Assembly (NCBI RefSeq): GCF_003011965.1
Contig: NZ_PXWG01000041.1
Span: 1 to 50,362, forward strand
Length of the DNA stretch: 50,362 bases
From: Streptosporangium nondiastaticum
Lineage (GTDB): Bacteria; Actinomycetota; Actinomycetes; Streptomycetales; Streptomycetaceae
Direction: 5' to 3'
Part shown: positions 33,105 to 41,253 of the stretch, piece by piece
How the letters are laid out: the number at the start of each line of letters is the position of its first letter
Numbering within the stretch: position 1 is the stretch's first letter
Made by a program: the position numbers and the translations under genes
Notes under the pieces: generated by a model
Seen by the model: only the letters and a program-made list of their open reading frames with translations
What the model was told of the DNA's origin: nothing
Database searches by the model: none

Positions 33105-34535
33105 ATGCGTGGAATCCTTGTCTCCTCGACCGTGACCGCCTGCGCCGCCCTCACCCTGCCCTTCCTCGCCACCCCCTCGGCCGCCTCGCCGTCCACCCAC
33201 GACCCGGGCGTCACCGCGCGCTCCGTGCCCGGCAGCACCCAGTCGCTGCCGCTCGTCCCGCTCCGCGGCGCGCACCGCGGCGGCGGCCATGCCAAGAGCC
33301 ACGGCAAGAACCGCACGGCGGGCCCCGAGCCCACCTCCACGGAACAGGGCCTGCCCCAGATGGAGGTCAAGCCGTTCTCGCTGGTCGGCATCGTCTGGGA
33401 CGACGCCGCCGCCGAGCTGCACGGCCACGCCCAGGTGCGCACGCGCCCGGTCGGCAGCCGGGACTGGGCGGACTGGCAGGAGGTCTCCACCCACGACGAC
33501 GACCGTCCCGACACCGACTCCACCGAGGCGCGCGCCGGGCGGCTGCGCGGCTCCACCGCACCCCTGTGGGTCGGCGCCTCCGACGCCATCCAGGTGCGCG
33601 TGCGCCCCGAGGCCGCGAGCGGGCGCACGCCCGGCGGCTCCCTGCCCGCCGGGATGCGCCTCGAACTGGTCGACCCCGGCGTGGACCGCGCCCGTTCCGC
33701 GGCGCCGCCCGTCCCCAGCGAGAACGAGCTCGCCGCCTCCGCCGCGAACGTCCCGCTCGCCCCCCTCGGCGCCACCGAGATCCCCGCCCTCGGCAAGCCC
33801 GAGTCCGAGGCCGACGTCGAGCACACGGGCGTGGGCGAGCTGCCGACCGACGACGAGGAGGACGGTTATCCGCCCGACGGCGACGACCCGGACGACCCCG
33901 ACCGCCCCGGCCCCGCCGACGGCGGTCGCTACGTAGGCCCGCGCCCCCGCATCGTCACCCGCGCCGGCTGGGGCGCCGACGAATCGCTGCGCGAGTCCGG
34001 CTTCTCCTACACCGGGGCCGTCCGCGCGGCCTTCGTGCACCACACGGCCTCCGGCAACCGCTATTCCTGTTCACAGTCGGCATCCGTCATTCGCGGTATC
34101 TACCGCTACCACGTTGTGAGCAGCGGCTGGCGGGACCTGGGCTACAACTTCCTCATCGACAAGTGCGGCACCGTCTACGAGGGCCGTGCGGGTGGTGTGG
34201 CCAGGCCCGTCAAGGGCGCGCACACCCTCGGTTTCAACAGCAACAGCATGGGCATCGCCGTTCTCGGAACGTACGGAACCACCAATCCGTCCACCGCGGC
34301 GGTTGACGCGGTGGCGGACCTCACCGCATGGAAGCTCGGACTGTTCGGCGCCAACCCGGCCGGCACGACGAGCCTGGTGTCCGGAGGCGGAAATCTGTTC
34401 AAAAAGGGCACCAAGGTCCGCCTCAAGGTCATCTCCGGGCACCGCGACGGCTTCTCCACCGAGTGCCCCGGCGACCGCCTCTACCGCAAGCTCGGCACCG
34501 CCCGTGCCGTCGCGGCACGCCTCCAGGGACGCTGA
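33105..34535 (+). CDS. Secreted N-acetylmuramoyl-L-alanine amidase (PGRP/Amidase_2)
   Basis: A 476-residue exported peptidoglycan amidase that cleaves the lactyl-peptide bond. It has a signal peptide MRGILVSSTVTACAALTLPF, then a ~250-residue N-terminal region containing an Asp-rich segment (DDPDDPDRP). The PGRP domain at ~280-470 has zinc ligands in FVHHTASGN, HRDG and TECPGD, with GYNFLIDKCGTVYEGRAGG typical of peptidoglycan recognition proteins. The frame is open far upstream, but only ATG 33105 (or 33087, MSKIFV) gives a signal peptide. The next gene supplies an activated sugar; the neighbourhood is envelope-related. Confidence 0.92.
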   Translation: MRGILVSSTVTACAALTLPFLATPSAASPSTHDPGVTARSVPGSTQSLPLVPLRGAHRGGGHAKSHGKNRTAGPEPTSTEQGLPQMEVKPFSLVGIVWDDAAAELHGHAQVRTRPVGSRDWADWQEVSTHDDDRPDTDSTEARAGRLRGSTAPLWVGASDAIQVRVRPEAASGRTPGGSLPAGMRLELVDPGVDRARSAAPPVPSENELAASAANVPLAPLGATEIPALGKPESEADVEHTGVGELPTDDEEDGYPPDGDDPDDPDRPGPADGGRYVGPRPRIVTRAGWGADESLRESGFSYTGAVRAAFVHHTASGNRYSCSQSASVIRGIYRYHVVSSGWRDLGYNFLIDKCGTVYEGRAGGVARPVKGAHTLGFNSNSMGIAVLGTYGTTNPSTAAVDAVADLTAWKLGLFGANPAGTTSLVSGGGNLFKKGTKVRLKVISGHRDGFSTECPGDRLYRKLGTARAVAARLQGR

Positions 34536-34564
34536 CCCGGCGCGGGGGCACCCTCCGGTCTGCA

Positions 34565-34570
34565 TACACT
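34565..34570 (+). promoter_or_regulatory. Candidate -10 element for the nucleotidyltransferase gene
   Basis: TACACT lies 47 nt before the TTG start, implying a leader of about 40 nt. No strong -35 is seen. Confidence 0.3.
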
Positions 34571-34617
34571 GGCCGCCGATCACGGCCCGGCCCCAGCAGG
34601 AAAGCAGAGACGAACCC

Positions 34618-35718
34618 TTGACTAAGACGTCTTCTTCGCCGGAAGCGATCCTCCTGGTCGGCGGCAAGGGAACCCGGCTGCGTCCGCTCACGATGAACAC
34701 GCCCAAACCCATGGTGCCGGCGGCGGGCGTGCCCTTCCTGACGCACCAGCTGGCGCGGGCCCGCGCGGCGGGCGTGGAGCACATCGTGCTCGCCACGTCG
34801 TATCTGGCGGAGGTCTTCGAGCCGTACTTCGGCGACGGCTCCGCCCTCGGCCTCCACCTCGAGTACGTCACCGAGGAGGAGCCGCTCGGCACCGGCGGCG
34901 CCATCCGCAACGTCGCCTCCCGGCTGCACTCGGGACCGGACGACCCGGTCCTGATCTTCAACGGCGACATCCTCACGGGCTTGGACATCGAAGCCCTCGT
35001 GCACACCCACCGCACCACGAACGCGGACGTCTCCCTCCACCTCACCCGGGTCGAGGACCCCCGCGCGTTCGGCCTGGTGCCGACCGACGCGACCGGCAGG
35101 GTGACGGCGTTCCTGGAGAAGCCGCAGACGCCGGAGGAGATCGTCACCGACCAGATCAACGCGGGCGCGTACGTCTTCAACCGCTCGGTGATCGACAGCA
35201 TCCCGGCGGACCGCCCGGTCTCGGTCGAGCGCGAGACGTTCCCGGGCCTGCTGGCGGCCGGCGCGCACCTGCAGGGCATGGTCGACTCGACGTACTGGCT
35301 GGACCTCGGCACGCCGCAGGCCTTCGTCCGCGGCTCGGCCGACCTGGTCCTGGGCCGGGCCCCGTCGCCCGCGGTCCCCGGCCGCTGCGGCGACCGCCTG
35401 GTCCTGGACACCGCCGACGTCGCGCCGGACGCCAAGCTGACGGGCGGCACGGTCGTCGGCGAGGGCGCGCGCGTGGAGCCGGGCGCCCTGGTGGACGGCT
35501 CGACGATCCTCGACGGCGCGGTCGTCGAGGCCGGCGCGCAGATCCGTGACTCGCTGGTGGGCGCGGGGGCGCGCATCGGGGCGCGCACGGTGCTGGACGG
35601 CGCGGTGATCGGGGACCGGGCGCACGTGGGCGCGGACAACGAGCTGCGGGCGGGAGCCCGGATCTGGTGCGAGGCGAGGATCCCGGCGGGAACGATCAGG
35701 TTCTCGTCGGACCAGTAG
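34618..35718 (+). CDS. NDP-sugar pyrophosphorylase, probable mannose-1-phosphate guanylyltransferase
   Basis: A 366-residue nucleotidyltransferase making an NDP-sugar from a sugar-1-phosphate, most likely GDP-mannose. The signature LLVGGKGTRLRPLTMNTPKPMVP begins the protein; the metal/sugar site is LIFNGDILTG and FLEKPQ is present. The C-terminal third carries left-handed beta-helix hexapeptide repeats (GGTVVGEGARVEPGALVDGS). The start is TTG 34618. With the phosphomannomutase at 47964 it could complete the route from mannose-6-phosphate. GDP-mannose is inferred from synteny with the S. coelicolor gene (SCO3039) as recalled; other NDP-sugars are possible. Confidence 0.87.
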   Translation: MTKTSSSPEAILLVGGKGTRLRPLTMNTPKPMVPAAGVPFLTHQLARARAAGVEHIVLATSYLAEVFEPYFGDGSALGLHLEYVTEEEPLGTGGAIRNVASRLHSGPDDPVLIFNGDILTGLDIEALVHTHRTTNADVSLHLTRVEDPRAFGLVPTDATGRVTAFLEKPQTPEEIVTDQINAGAYVFNRSVIDSIPADRPVSVERETFPGLLAAGAHLQGMVDSTYWLDLGTPQAFVRGSADLVLGRAPSPAVPGRCGDRLVLDTADVAPDAKLTGGTVVGEGARVEPGALVDGSTILDGAVVEAGAQIRDSLVGAGARIGARTVLDGAVIGDRAHVGADNELRAGARIWCEARIPAGTIRFSSDQ

Positions 35719-35781
35719 GGGACCGGATGAATCCGGCATACGCCGCCATTTATCGCCAAGGGTGGAACGTACCCTGACAGG

Positions 35782-36684
35782 GTGAAGACCCGCACCTGGC
35801 CCCCGCCGATGGCCTATGACCTGGGCCGGACGCTGGGCGTCCTCGCGCGGGGCCCGGGCGACCCGGCCTACCGGGTGGACCCGGACGGCTCCGTGTGGCG
35901 GGCCAGCCGTACGCCGGAGGGTCCCGGCACGCTCCACGTGACCGACCGGGGCGGCCGCGTCCACGCGGAGGCGTGGGGCCCCGGCGCGGACCGGCTCCTG
36001 GAGACGCTCCCGGCCCTCCTCGGCGCCGGCGACGACCCGGGCGCCTTCACACCCCGCCACCGCCTGGTCCACGAGGCGCACCGCCGCCACCAGGGACTCC
36101 GGCTGGCGCGTACGGGCCTGGTCCTGGAGTCACTGATCCCCTCGGTCCTGGAACAGAAGGTCACGGCGGACGAGGCGTACAGGGCCTGGCGCCTCCTCCT
36201 GCAGCAGCACGGCGAACCGGCCCCGGGCCCGGCCCCCCGCATGCGCGTGATGCCCAGCCCACAGGGCTGGGCGGCAATCCCGTCCTGGGACTGGCACAAG
36301 GCGGGCGTCGACGGCAAGCGCTCGGCGACGATCATCCGAGCGGCCCGGGTGGCGGCACGCCTGGAAGAGGCGGCAGCCATGGACGACGTCCAGGCATCCC
36401 GGCGCCTGCAGGCGGTCCCGGGCATAGGCCCCTGGACGGCGGCGGAGACGCTCCAGCGCAGCAACGGCTCACCCGACGCGGTAACGGTGGGCGACCTGCA
36501 CCTACCGAAGATCATCGGATACGCCCTCACGGGCTTCCGGGGAGCCGACGATAAGGCGATGCTGGACCTGTTGACCCCCTACGAGGGCCAACGCCACAGG
36601 GCATGCCGCCTGATCCTGCTCACGGGCAGAACACCCCCGAGACGGGCGCCACGCTTCTCGGTGAACGACATCAGGACGCTCTGA
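35782..36684 (+). CDS. AlkA-like DNA-3-methyladenine glycosylase (HhH-GPD)
   Basis: A 300-residue base-excision glycosylase-like protein. The HhH-GPD core spans ~105-265: LESLIPSVLEQKVTADEAYR, then the helix-hairpin-helix LQAVPGIGPWTAAETLQ and the catalytic-position Asp in VTVGDLHLPK. GTG 35782 lies 6 nt after TACCCT (35770-35775) with no Shine-Dalgarno, so the mRNA is probably leaderless. It stands alone, convergent with fbiB; the gap between them is filled by the second copy of the palindromic element. Confidence 0.88.
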   Translation: MKTRTWPPPMAYDLGRTLGVLARGPGDPAYRVDPDGSVWRASRTPEGPGTLHVTDRGGRVHAEAWGPGADRLLETLPALLGAGDDPGAFTPRHRLVHEAHRRHQGLRLARTGLVLESLIPSVLEQKVTADEAYRAWRLLLQQHGEPAPGPAPRMRVMPSPQGWAAIPSWDWHKAGVDGKRSATIIRAARVAARLEEAAAMDDVQASRRLQAVPGIGPWTAAETLQRSNGSPDAVTVGDLHLPKIIGYALTGFRGADDKAMLDLLTPYEGQRHRACRLILLTGRTPPRRAPRFSVNDIRTL

Positions 36685-36710
36685 CGGGGGACGGATGACG
36701 ACGGCGGGAG

Positions 36711-36846
36711 GGGGCCGGGGCCGCAGGGGCAGGGTCCCTGGACGCTGACGTGTATTTGTGGCGCCAAGTGCCGGGCAAGAAGGCGCAGGGGCGAGGGGCG
36801 CCGTAAATATACGGTCCAGGGACCCTGCCCCGGAGGCCCCGGCGCC
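36711..36846 (-). repeat. Dispersed palindromic element, copy 2 (intergenic)
   Basis: A 136-bp copy, in inverse orientation, of the element at 8644-8777. The arms match base for base except one end position (36713) and one extra base in each arm: GGGTCCCTGGAC here versus GGGTCCTGGAC in copy 1, and the complementary extra base in the other arm. The 31-nt loop differs at 8 positions. It fills most of the 187-nt gap between two convergent genes and could act as a bidirectional terminator. Confidence 0.85.
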
Positions 36847-36871
36847 CGGCCCCCACGACGGACGGACGGAC

Positions 36872-38197
36872 CTACCGCACCGCGATGAACGCGTCAGCGA
36901 CCCGCACCGGCCGCTCCCGCGGCGCCGCCGCCGCGTGCCCCACCGCCACGGCCCCCATCGGGTCCCACCCCTCCGGCAGCTCCAGCACCTCCCGCACCAC
37001 ATCGCGGCAGAACATCGTCGACGAGATCCACGCCGACCCCAGCCGCTCCCCGGCCAGCGCCACGAGGAAGTTCTGCACGGCCGCGCCGGCCGCGACGACG
37101 AACATCTCGCGCTCGGACGCGTTCCGCCGGGCGTCGGGGTAGGTGTGCGACCCGTCCATCACCAGGCAGGGCACCACCAGGTACGGAGCGTTCCGCAGCA
37201 CGTCACCGCGCCGCACCCGCTTGGCGATGCTCTCCTCGCCGAACCCGTCCCCGCGCAGGTCCGCGATCCACGCCTCCCGCATGGCGTCGAGCAGCCGCAC
37301 CCGCGCCTCCTCGGACTCCAGCAGGACGAACCGCCAGGGCGTCGTGTGGTGCGGGGCGGGGGCGGTGACGGCGGCGGCGACGGCCCGCCGCACGGCGGCA
37401 CCGTCGACGGGCTCACCGGTGAACTCCCGCACGGTCCGCCGCAGGGTCACGGCTTCCCGTACGGCCTCGGACGTCCCGAGCCGGAACATGTCATCGCCGG
37501 CGGAACGCACAAGGGCCCGGGCCCCGGGGGCACGGTCACCGTCCTCGCCCACCACGTGGGGCAGTCCGCGCACCACGGCGACCGGCAGCCCCGCGACCTT
37601 CCCCTTGACGAGGTCACCGGCGGCGGCCAGCTCGTCCGCCGTGGCGACGACGGTCGCGCTCAGCGGATTGCCGTGCGCGTCGGTGCCGCCCCGCAGGTCG
37701 TCCAGCACGCGCACCCCGGCCGCGCCGATGGCGACGTCGGTCAGACCGTTGCGCCAGGGCCGGCCGAAGGTGTCCGTCACGATGACGCCGACGTCGACGC
37801 CGAGGGCCTCCCGGAGCCCGTCGCGCAGGGCGCGGGCGGAGGCGTCGGGGTCCTCGGGCAGCAGCAGTATCGTCCCGGCGGCGGTGTTGGACGCGTCGAC
37901 GCCGGCGGCGGCCATCACCAGGCCCAGCCGGTTCTCGACGATGCGCAGGGGCCCGCGGCGGGCGACGACCCGTACGGTCTCGGCGTCTATGGCCGCCTCG
38001 CGGTCACCGGCCCGGACGATCCGTCCCTCGGCCTTGCTGACGATCTTCGAGGTGACGAGCAGGACGTCGCCGTCGGCGAGCCCGGGCAGGCCCTCGCCCG
38101 TGACGGCCCCGGCGAGGAGCTTGACGAGGTCGTCGCCGGCCCGCACCTCGGGGATGCCGGGCACGGCCCAGACCCGGTACCCGGGGACCTCGCTCAC
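36872..38197 (-). CDS. fbiB: Bifunctional F420-0:gamma-L-glutamyl ligase / dehydro-F420 reductase
   Basis: A 441-residue F420 biosynthesis enzyme. The N-terminal ~240 residues are a CofE ligase adding gamma-linked glutamates to F420-0 (GDVLLVTSKIVSKAEGR, VIVTDTFGRPWRNGLTDVAIG, GDLVKGK). The C-terminal ~180 residues are an FMN-binding nitroreductase fold (TLRRTVREFTGEPVDGAAV, APHHTTPWRFVLL, GERLGSAWISSTMF) that reduces the dehydro-F420 intermediate. The GTG start overlaps the fbiA stop (GTGA), so the two are translationally coupled. The two-domain form is normal for actinobacteria; archaeal CofE lacks the second domain. Confidence 0.95.
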   Translation of the reverse strand: MSEVPGYRVWAVPGIPEVRAGDDLVKLLAGAVTGEGLPGLADGDVLLVTSKIVSKAEGRIVRAGDREAAIDAETVRVVARRGPLRIVENRLGLVMAAAGVDASNTAAGTILLLPEDPDASARALRDGLREALGVDVGVIVTDTFGRPWRNGLTDVAIGAAGVRVLDDLRGGTDAHGNPLSATVVATADELAAAGDLVKGKVAGLPVAVVRGLPHVVGEDGDRAPGARALVRSAGDDMFRLGTSEAVREAVTLRRTVREFTGEPVDGAAVRRAVAAAVTAPAPHHTTPWRFVLLESEEARVRLLDAMREAWIADLRGDGFGEESIAKRVRRGDVLRNAPYLVVPCLVMDGSHTYPDARRNASEREMFVVAAGAAVQNFLVALAGERLGSAWISSTMFCRDVVREVLELPEGWDPMGAVAVGHAAAAPRERPVRVADAFIAVR

Positions 38198-39171
38198 GCG
38201 CGCACCTCCTCGGCCAGCGCCAGCGCCTCCCGGGCCATGGCGGCCGTGGCCTCGGTGTCCGTCATCATCAGCGGCACGGCACGGCACCGGATGCCCGCGG
38301 CCTCGACCGCCTCCACGGCGCCGGCGTCGACGGTGTCGACCAGCCAGCCGTCGAGCAGCCCGGAGCCGTAGTGCCCGGCGACGGCCGCGGCGGTGGACTC
38401 CACGCCGACGGCGGCGAGGACCTTGTCGGCCATGCCGCGCACGGGCGCGTCCCCGACGATGGGGGAGAGGCCGACGACGGGCGCGGAGGCGGCGGCGACG
38501 GCCTCGCGGACGCCGGGCACGGCGAGCACGGTGCCGATGCTGACGACGGGGTTGGACGGCGGGAAGAGGATGACGTCGGCGGCGGCGATCGCCTCCAGGA
38601 CGCCGGGCGCGGGCTTGGCCTCCTCGGCGCCGACGGGGATGATCGCGTGCGCGGGCACGCCGGCCCGCAGCCGCACCCAGTACTCCTGGAAGTGCACGGC
38701 CTTGCGCGCCGGAGCCCCGGCGTCAAGGTCGTCGATCAGGACGTGGGTCTCGACCCGGTCGTCGCTCATGGGAAGCAGCCGCACCCCGGGCCGCCACCGC
38801 TCGCACAGCGCCTCGGTCACGGCGCTCAGCGGATAGCCGGCGGCGAGCATCTGCGTACGGACGATGTGCGTGGCGAAGTCGCGGTCGCCGAGCCCGAACC
38901 ACTCGGGCCCGACGCCGTACGCCGCCAGCTCCTCCTTCACGGCGAAGGACTCGCCGGCCCGGCCCCAGCCCTGTTCCTCGTGGATGCCGCCGCCGAGCGT
39001 GTACATCACGGTGTCGAGGTCGGGGCAGACCTTGAGCCCGAAGAGGTGGATGTCGTCGCCGGTGTTGCCGATGACGGTGATGTCGGCGCCGGGGACTGCT
39101 GACTTGAGGCCGCGGAGGAAGCGGGCGCCCCCGATTCCACCGGCCAGAACGACGATGCGCTGCGTAGGCAT
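38194..39171 (-). CDS. fbiA: 2-phospho-L-lactate / phosphoenolpyruvyl transferase
   Basis: A 325-residue CofD-family transferase that joins the lactyl- or enolpyruvyl-phospho-GDP donor to the deazaflavin Fo, making (dehydro-)F420-0. The N-terminus IVVLAGGIGGARFLRGL, GNTGDDIHLFGLKVCPDLDTVMYTL and FPPSNPVVSIG are diagnostic. ATG 39171 has no Shine-Dalgarno; CAGACT lies 7 nt upstream in an 11-bp palindrome (CAGACAGTCTG on the plus strand, 39175-39185), so it could be leaderless. It forms an operon with fbiB. Confidence 0.95.
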   Translation of the reverse strand: MPTQRIVVLAGGIGGARFLRGLKSAVPGADITVIGNTGDDIHLFGLKVCPDLDTVMYTLGGGIHEEQGWGRAGESFAVKEELAAYGVGPEWFGLGDRDFATHIVRTQMLAAGYPLSAVTEALCERWRPGVRLLPMSDDRVETHVLIDDLDAGAPARKAVHFQEYWVRLRAGVPAHAIIPVGAEEAKPAPGVLEAIAAADVILFPPSNPVVSIGTVLAVPGVREAVAAASAPVVGLSPIVGDAPVRGMADKVLAAVGVESTAAAVAGHYGSGLLDGWLVDTVDAGAVEAVEAAGIRCRAVPLMMTDTEATAAMAREALALAEEVRA

Positions 39172-39257
39172 GGCAGACAGTCTGTCAGCCCGCTGATCGA
39201 CGGCCGAGAGGCGGTGGCCGGGAGACGACCGAGGGGGCGTCCGCCGGGCACGGGGCC

Positions 39258-39815
39258 TCAGTTGGCGAGGACGCCCCTGACGGCGGGCGCGGGTGCGGGC
39301 GCATGAGCAGGTGCGGCCGCCGGCTCCCCGGCCGCCGAGACCGACGTCCGCATGGGCATCTCGGTGAGCCCCGGCGAGTACACGTGCAGGCTGACGGCCG
39401 GCGCGAGCGAGTCGTTGACGATCTCATGAGCGTATCCGGGCGCGAAGACGCGCTGGGCTCCGGCGCGCAGCACCTGCCGCGCGCCGCCGGGCGTCCCGGT
39501 GCTTCCGGTGATCTCGGTCAGCTCACCCTGGAGGACGGTCAGCACCCCGGAGGAGGGGCCGTGGTCGTGGGCGCCGCTGCCCTGGCCGGGCACCCAGCTC
39601 AGCAGCCACACCTCGTAGCCCGGGCCGACGCGGAGGCGGTGGTACCAGCGGCTGGTGGCGTCGTACTGGACGAGGTGGGCCCAGGAGGCGCGGTCGGCGG
39701 CGACGGAGCGGGCCAGCCCGGCGAACTCGGCGACGGTGCGCGGGTGGGCGGGGGCGGGCGGCATGAGGTGGGGGATGGCGAGCGGGTCGCCGGCGATCTG
39801 GACGTCGCTGTTCAT
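39258..39815 (-). CDS. Cysteine dioxygenase family protein
   Basis: A 185-residue cupin iron enzyme expected to oxidise L-cysteine to cysteine sulfinate with O2. The 3-His iron site is seen as GAHDHGPSSG (His83, His85) and VSLHVYSPGL (His144), and the second cupin strand as FAPGYAHEIVN. The last ~25 residues are an Ala/Pro-rich tail not needed for the fold. The start ATG 39815 has GAGGAA 9 nt upstream. A poly-cysteine leader ORF with its own strong promoter lies 197 nt upstream on the same strand, so the gene is probably controlled by cysteine supply. Cysteine as substrate is the likeliest reading, though other thiols are possible. Confidence 0.87.
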   Translation of the reverse strand: MNSDVQIAGDPLAIPHLMPPAPAHPRTVAEFAGLARSVAADRASWAHLVQYDATSRWYHRLRVGPGYEVWLLSWVPGQGSGAHDHGPSSGVLTVLQGELTEITGSTGTPGGARQVLRAGAQRVFAPGYAHEIVNDSLAPAVSLHVYSPGLTEMPMRTSVSAAGEPAAAPAHAPAPAPAVRGVLAN

Positions 39816-40012
39816 GTGCGGGGGTTCCTCGGCGGAAGCGGCGGAAGCGGCGGGAGGTGCGGGGGAGCGCGTGACGTGCGGTGGAGCGTGGGGGTGCCCG
39901 GAGCTACGGGTGGCGCGGGGGCGCACCGTGGACGGCCGGGATCACGGCCGCGCGGGCGCGGGGCGCAGTGGTGCTGCGGGAGGTCAGCCGGAGCTCTGGG
40001 GCGTCGACGGCA

Positions 40013-40099
40013 TCAACAGCTGGAACAGCGACAGCGAGCCTGCACGGCGCAGCGGGACCCGTAGCTACGGGTCAGGCTGAGGGCGGCGTTCACTGGCAT
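40013..40099 (-). CDS. Leaderless poly-cysteine leader peptide (putative cysteine attenuator)
   Basis: A 28-codon ORF (ATG 40099 to TGA 40015-40013). It starts MPVNAALSLTR and ends with Cys at 17, 23, 25 and 28, the last three in CRCSSC directly before the stop. TTGACA (40136-40131), an 18-nt spacer and CACCGT (40112-40107) precede the ATG by 7 nt, so the mRNA should begin at the ATG without a leader. An 18-bp perfect palindrome lies inside the ORF (40056-40073). Leaderless poly-Cys ORFs are known in mycobacteria as cysteine-responsive attenuators; the gene downstream here is cysteine dioxygenase. An in-frame GTG (40093) is an alternative start. Confidence 0.65.
   Translation of the reverse strand: MPVNAALSLTRSYGSRCAVQARCRCSSC
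40056..40073. promoter_or_regulatory. Perfect 18-bp palindrome inside the poly-cysteine leader ORF
   Basis: GACCCGTAGCTACGGGTC is its own complement; short flanking arms AGC and GCT extend the symmetry with mismatches. In the leader mRNA it would form a hairpin over codons 9-14, just upstream of the Cys codons. Confidence 0.55.
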
Positions 40100-40106
40100 G
40101 CCCACC

Positions 40107-40136
40107 ACGGTGACGGGCCCGGACACGTTGTGTCAA
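40107..40136 (-). promoter_or_regulatory. Promoter of the cysteine leader / cysteine dioxygenase transcript
   Basis: A perfect consensus -35 TTGACA with CACCGT at 18-nt spacing; the expected start coincides with the leader ATG. Confidence 0.55.
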
Positions 40137-40434
40137 CTGCATGTCCCTTTTGGGGTCAATGTTTCACCTCATCCGGTAACTGTGGGTGCTCCAAGGTTTG
40201 CGGGGGTGTGACCATGGAGAGGTGGCGCTGCGACCGGGGCCGCAAACATCGTTCGGCCGGACGGTGCAACGGGATTGCCGCGCGTGACGTCCTCTCCTCA
40301 CAGGGGGGAACGGGGCGGCCGTGGCCCGGCGGAAGCGGCGCAGAGGGGTCTGTCCGGACTTGTAATCTTTTGGACACTTTCTGCTTGGCTTTGGTTCCGC
40401 AGAGTGAATAAGGGGCCCAATAGCAGATCTCGGC

Positions 40435-40464
40435 TTGACTGGCCCGGATCGGCACACTTGTAAT
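40435..40464 (+). promoter_or_regulatory. Probable principal-sigma promoter of whiB
   Basis: TTGACT (40435-40440), an 18-nt spacer and TGTAAT (40459-40464) are a near-consensus promoter. Transcription should start near 40471, giving a ~67-nt leader. ACTTGTAAT also occurs 98 bp upstream (40358-40366), so a second start is possible. Confidence 0.55.
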
Positions 40465-40468
40465 TTCA

Positions 40469-40510
40469 CCCGTGTCGTTCTGCCGTACTTGATGAAGGCG
40501 ACGACACGGG
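40469..40510 (+). promoter_or_regulatory. Hairpin at the 5' end of the whiB leader
   Basis: CCCGTGTCGT and its complement ACGACACGGG form a perfect 10-bp stem with a 22-nt loop, beginning at the predicted transcription start. The right arm ends in the GGG that starts the ribosome site of the micro-ORF at 40518. Confidence 0.5.
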
Positions 40511-40517
40511 GACGTAA

Positions 40518-40541
40518 ATGACAGACGAGGGGCGCACATGA
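40518..40541 (+). CDS. Seven-codon upstream ORF overlapping the whiB start
   Basis: ATG 40518 has GGGGA at 5-nt spacing and encodes MTDEGRT before TGA 40539-40541, which overlaps the whiB ATG as ATGA. Its last codons contain the whiB ribosome site (GAGGGG). It could couple whiB translation to the leader hairpin, or be fortuitous. Confidence 0.35.
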   Translation: MTDEGRT

Positions 40542-40801
40542 CCGAGCTGTTTCAGCAACTGCTGGTCGAGGAGGCGGACGAGGAGCTCGGCTGGCAAGAG
40601 CGCGCGCTGTGCGCTCAGACCGATCCCGAGTCCTTCTTCCCCGAGAAGGGCGGATCCACGCGGGAGGCCAAGAAGGTCTGCCTCGCCTGCGAAGTCCGCT
40701 CGGAATGCCTTGAATATGCCCTTGCCAATGACGAGCGCTTCGGCATCTGGGGCGGCCTGTCCGAGCGTGAGCGCCGCCGCCTGAAGAAGGCGGCGGTCTG
40801 A
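40538..40801 (+). CDS. whiB: Sporulation regulator WhiB
   Basis: An 87-residue iron-sulfur transcription factor needed, with WhiA, for sporulation septation in aerial hyphae. The four cluster Cys are C25, C48, C51 and C57 (CLACEVRSEC), followed by the GIWGG turn (69-73) and a basic C-terminus RERRRLKKAAV that contacts DNA. Sequence and length match Streptomyces WhiB itself, not a Wbl paralogue, as far as I recall them. ATG 40538 has GAGGGG at 5-nt spacing. The leader has a strong promoter, a hairpin and a micro-ORF. A 12-bp palindrome GATAGGCCTATC begins 6 nt after the stop. Confidence 0.96.
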   Translation: MTELFQQLLVEEADEELGWQERALCAQTDPESFFPEKGGSTREAKKVCLACEVRSECLEYALANDERFGIWGGLSERERRRLKKAAV

Positions 40802-41253
40802 GCTTCCGATAGGCCTATCAGTCCTATGGATCCCCGGATCCCCGATGGTTCCGCAGCGGATCCCATGGGTCGGACAATCGGGCTTATTGGTTTCGGTGAT
40901 TCCAGGGCCAGTGATTCGCCGGTAAATGTGGGAATTAATGGGCCGGTAGTTACCGTAAGTTAAAAGCAAAGGCCATGCATTGGCTCCCCGTTGCCGGGAG
41001 GGCCTTCCGCAGACCGTGACGTACGCCATGCCGCACCCCATGACGTCCGCACGGCGTACGCACCGCGTACGGGACATCCGGTCCGCCCGCCGCGCCACCG
41101 GCGCGAGGCGGACCGCTGTGTGCGCAGCCACTAGTGTGGGGGCCCGTCCGAGACGCACCGCCGCCCCGACGGGCGCACCCGCGGCCGGCGCAGTCCAGCA
41201 CAGCAGTCATCCGGGGCCCCGCCCCGGACCCCGGCCGGAGGGCCCGTACCCCG
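40802..41253. other. Intergenic region between whiB and the large glycosyltransferase gene
   Basis: This stretch has lower GC than its surroundings and no supportable gene. It contains GATAGGCCTATC (40808-40819), two adjacent GGATCC sites and GGTA-gt-TACC, and toward its right end TAGTGT (41132-41137), a likely -10 for the glycosyltransferase, leaving a leader of ~110 nt. Confidence 0.5.

Noticed and set aside
40214..40411. Plus-strand ORF of ~65 codons upstream of whiB
   Set aside because: No Shine-Dalgarno, mixed codon usage and no family resemblance; it lies in a promoter region.
41134..41253. Longer N-terminus of the large glycosyltransferase
   Set aside because: The in-frame upstream ATG lies within the predicted -10 element and encodes a Pro/Arg-rich stretch with no resemblance to GT2 proteins; ATG 41254 has a GGAGGG site.
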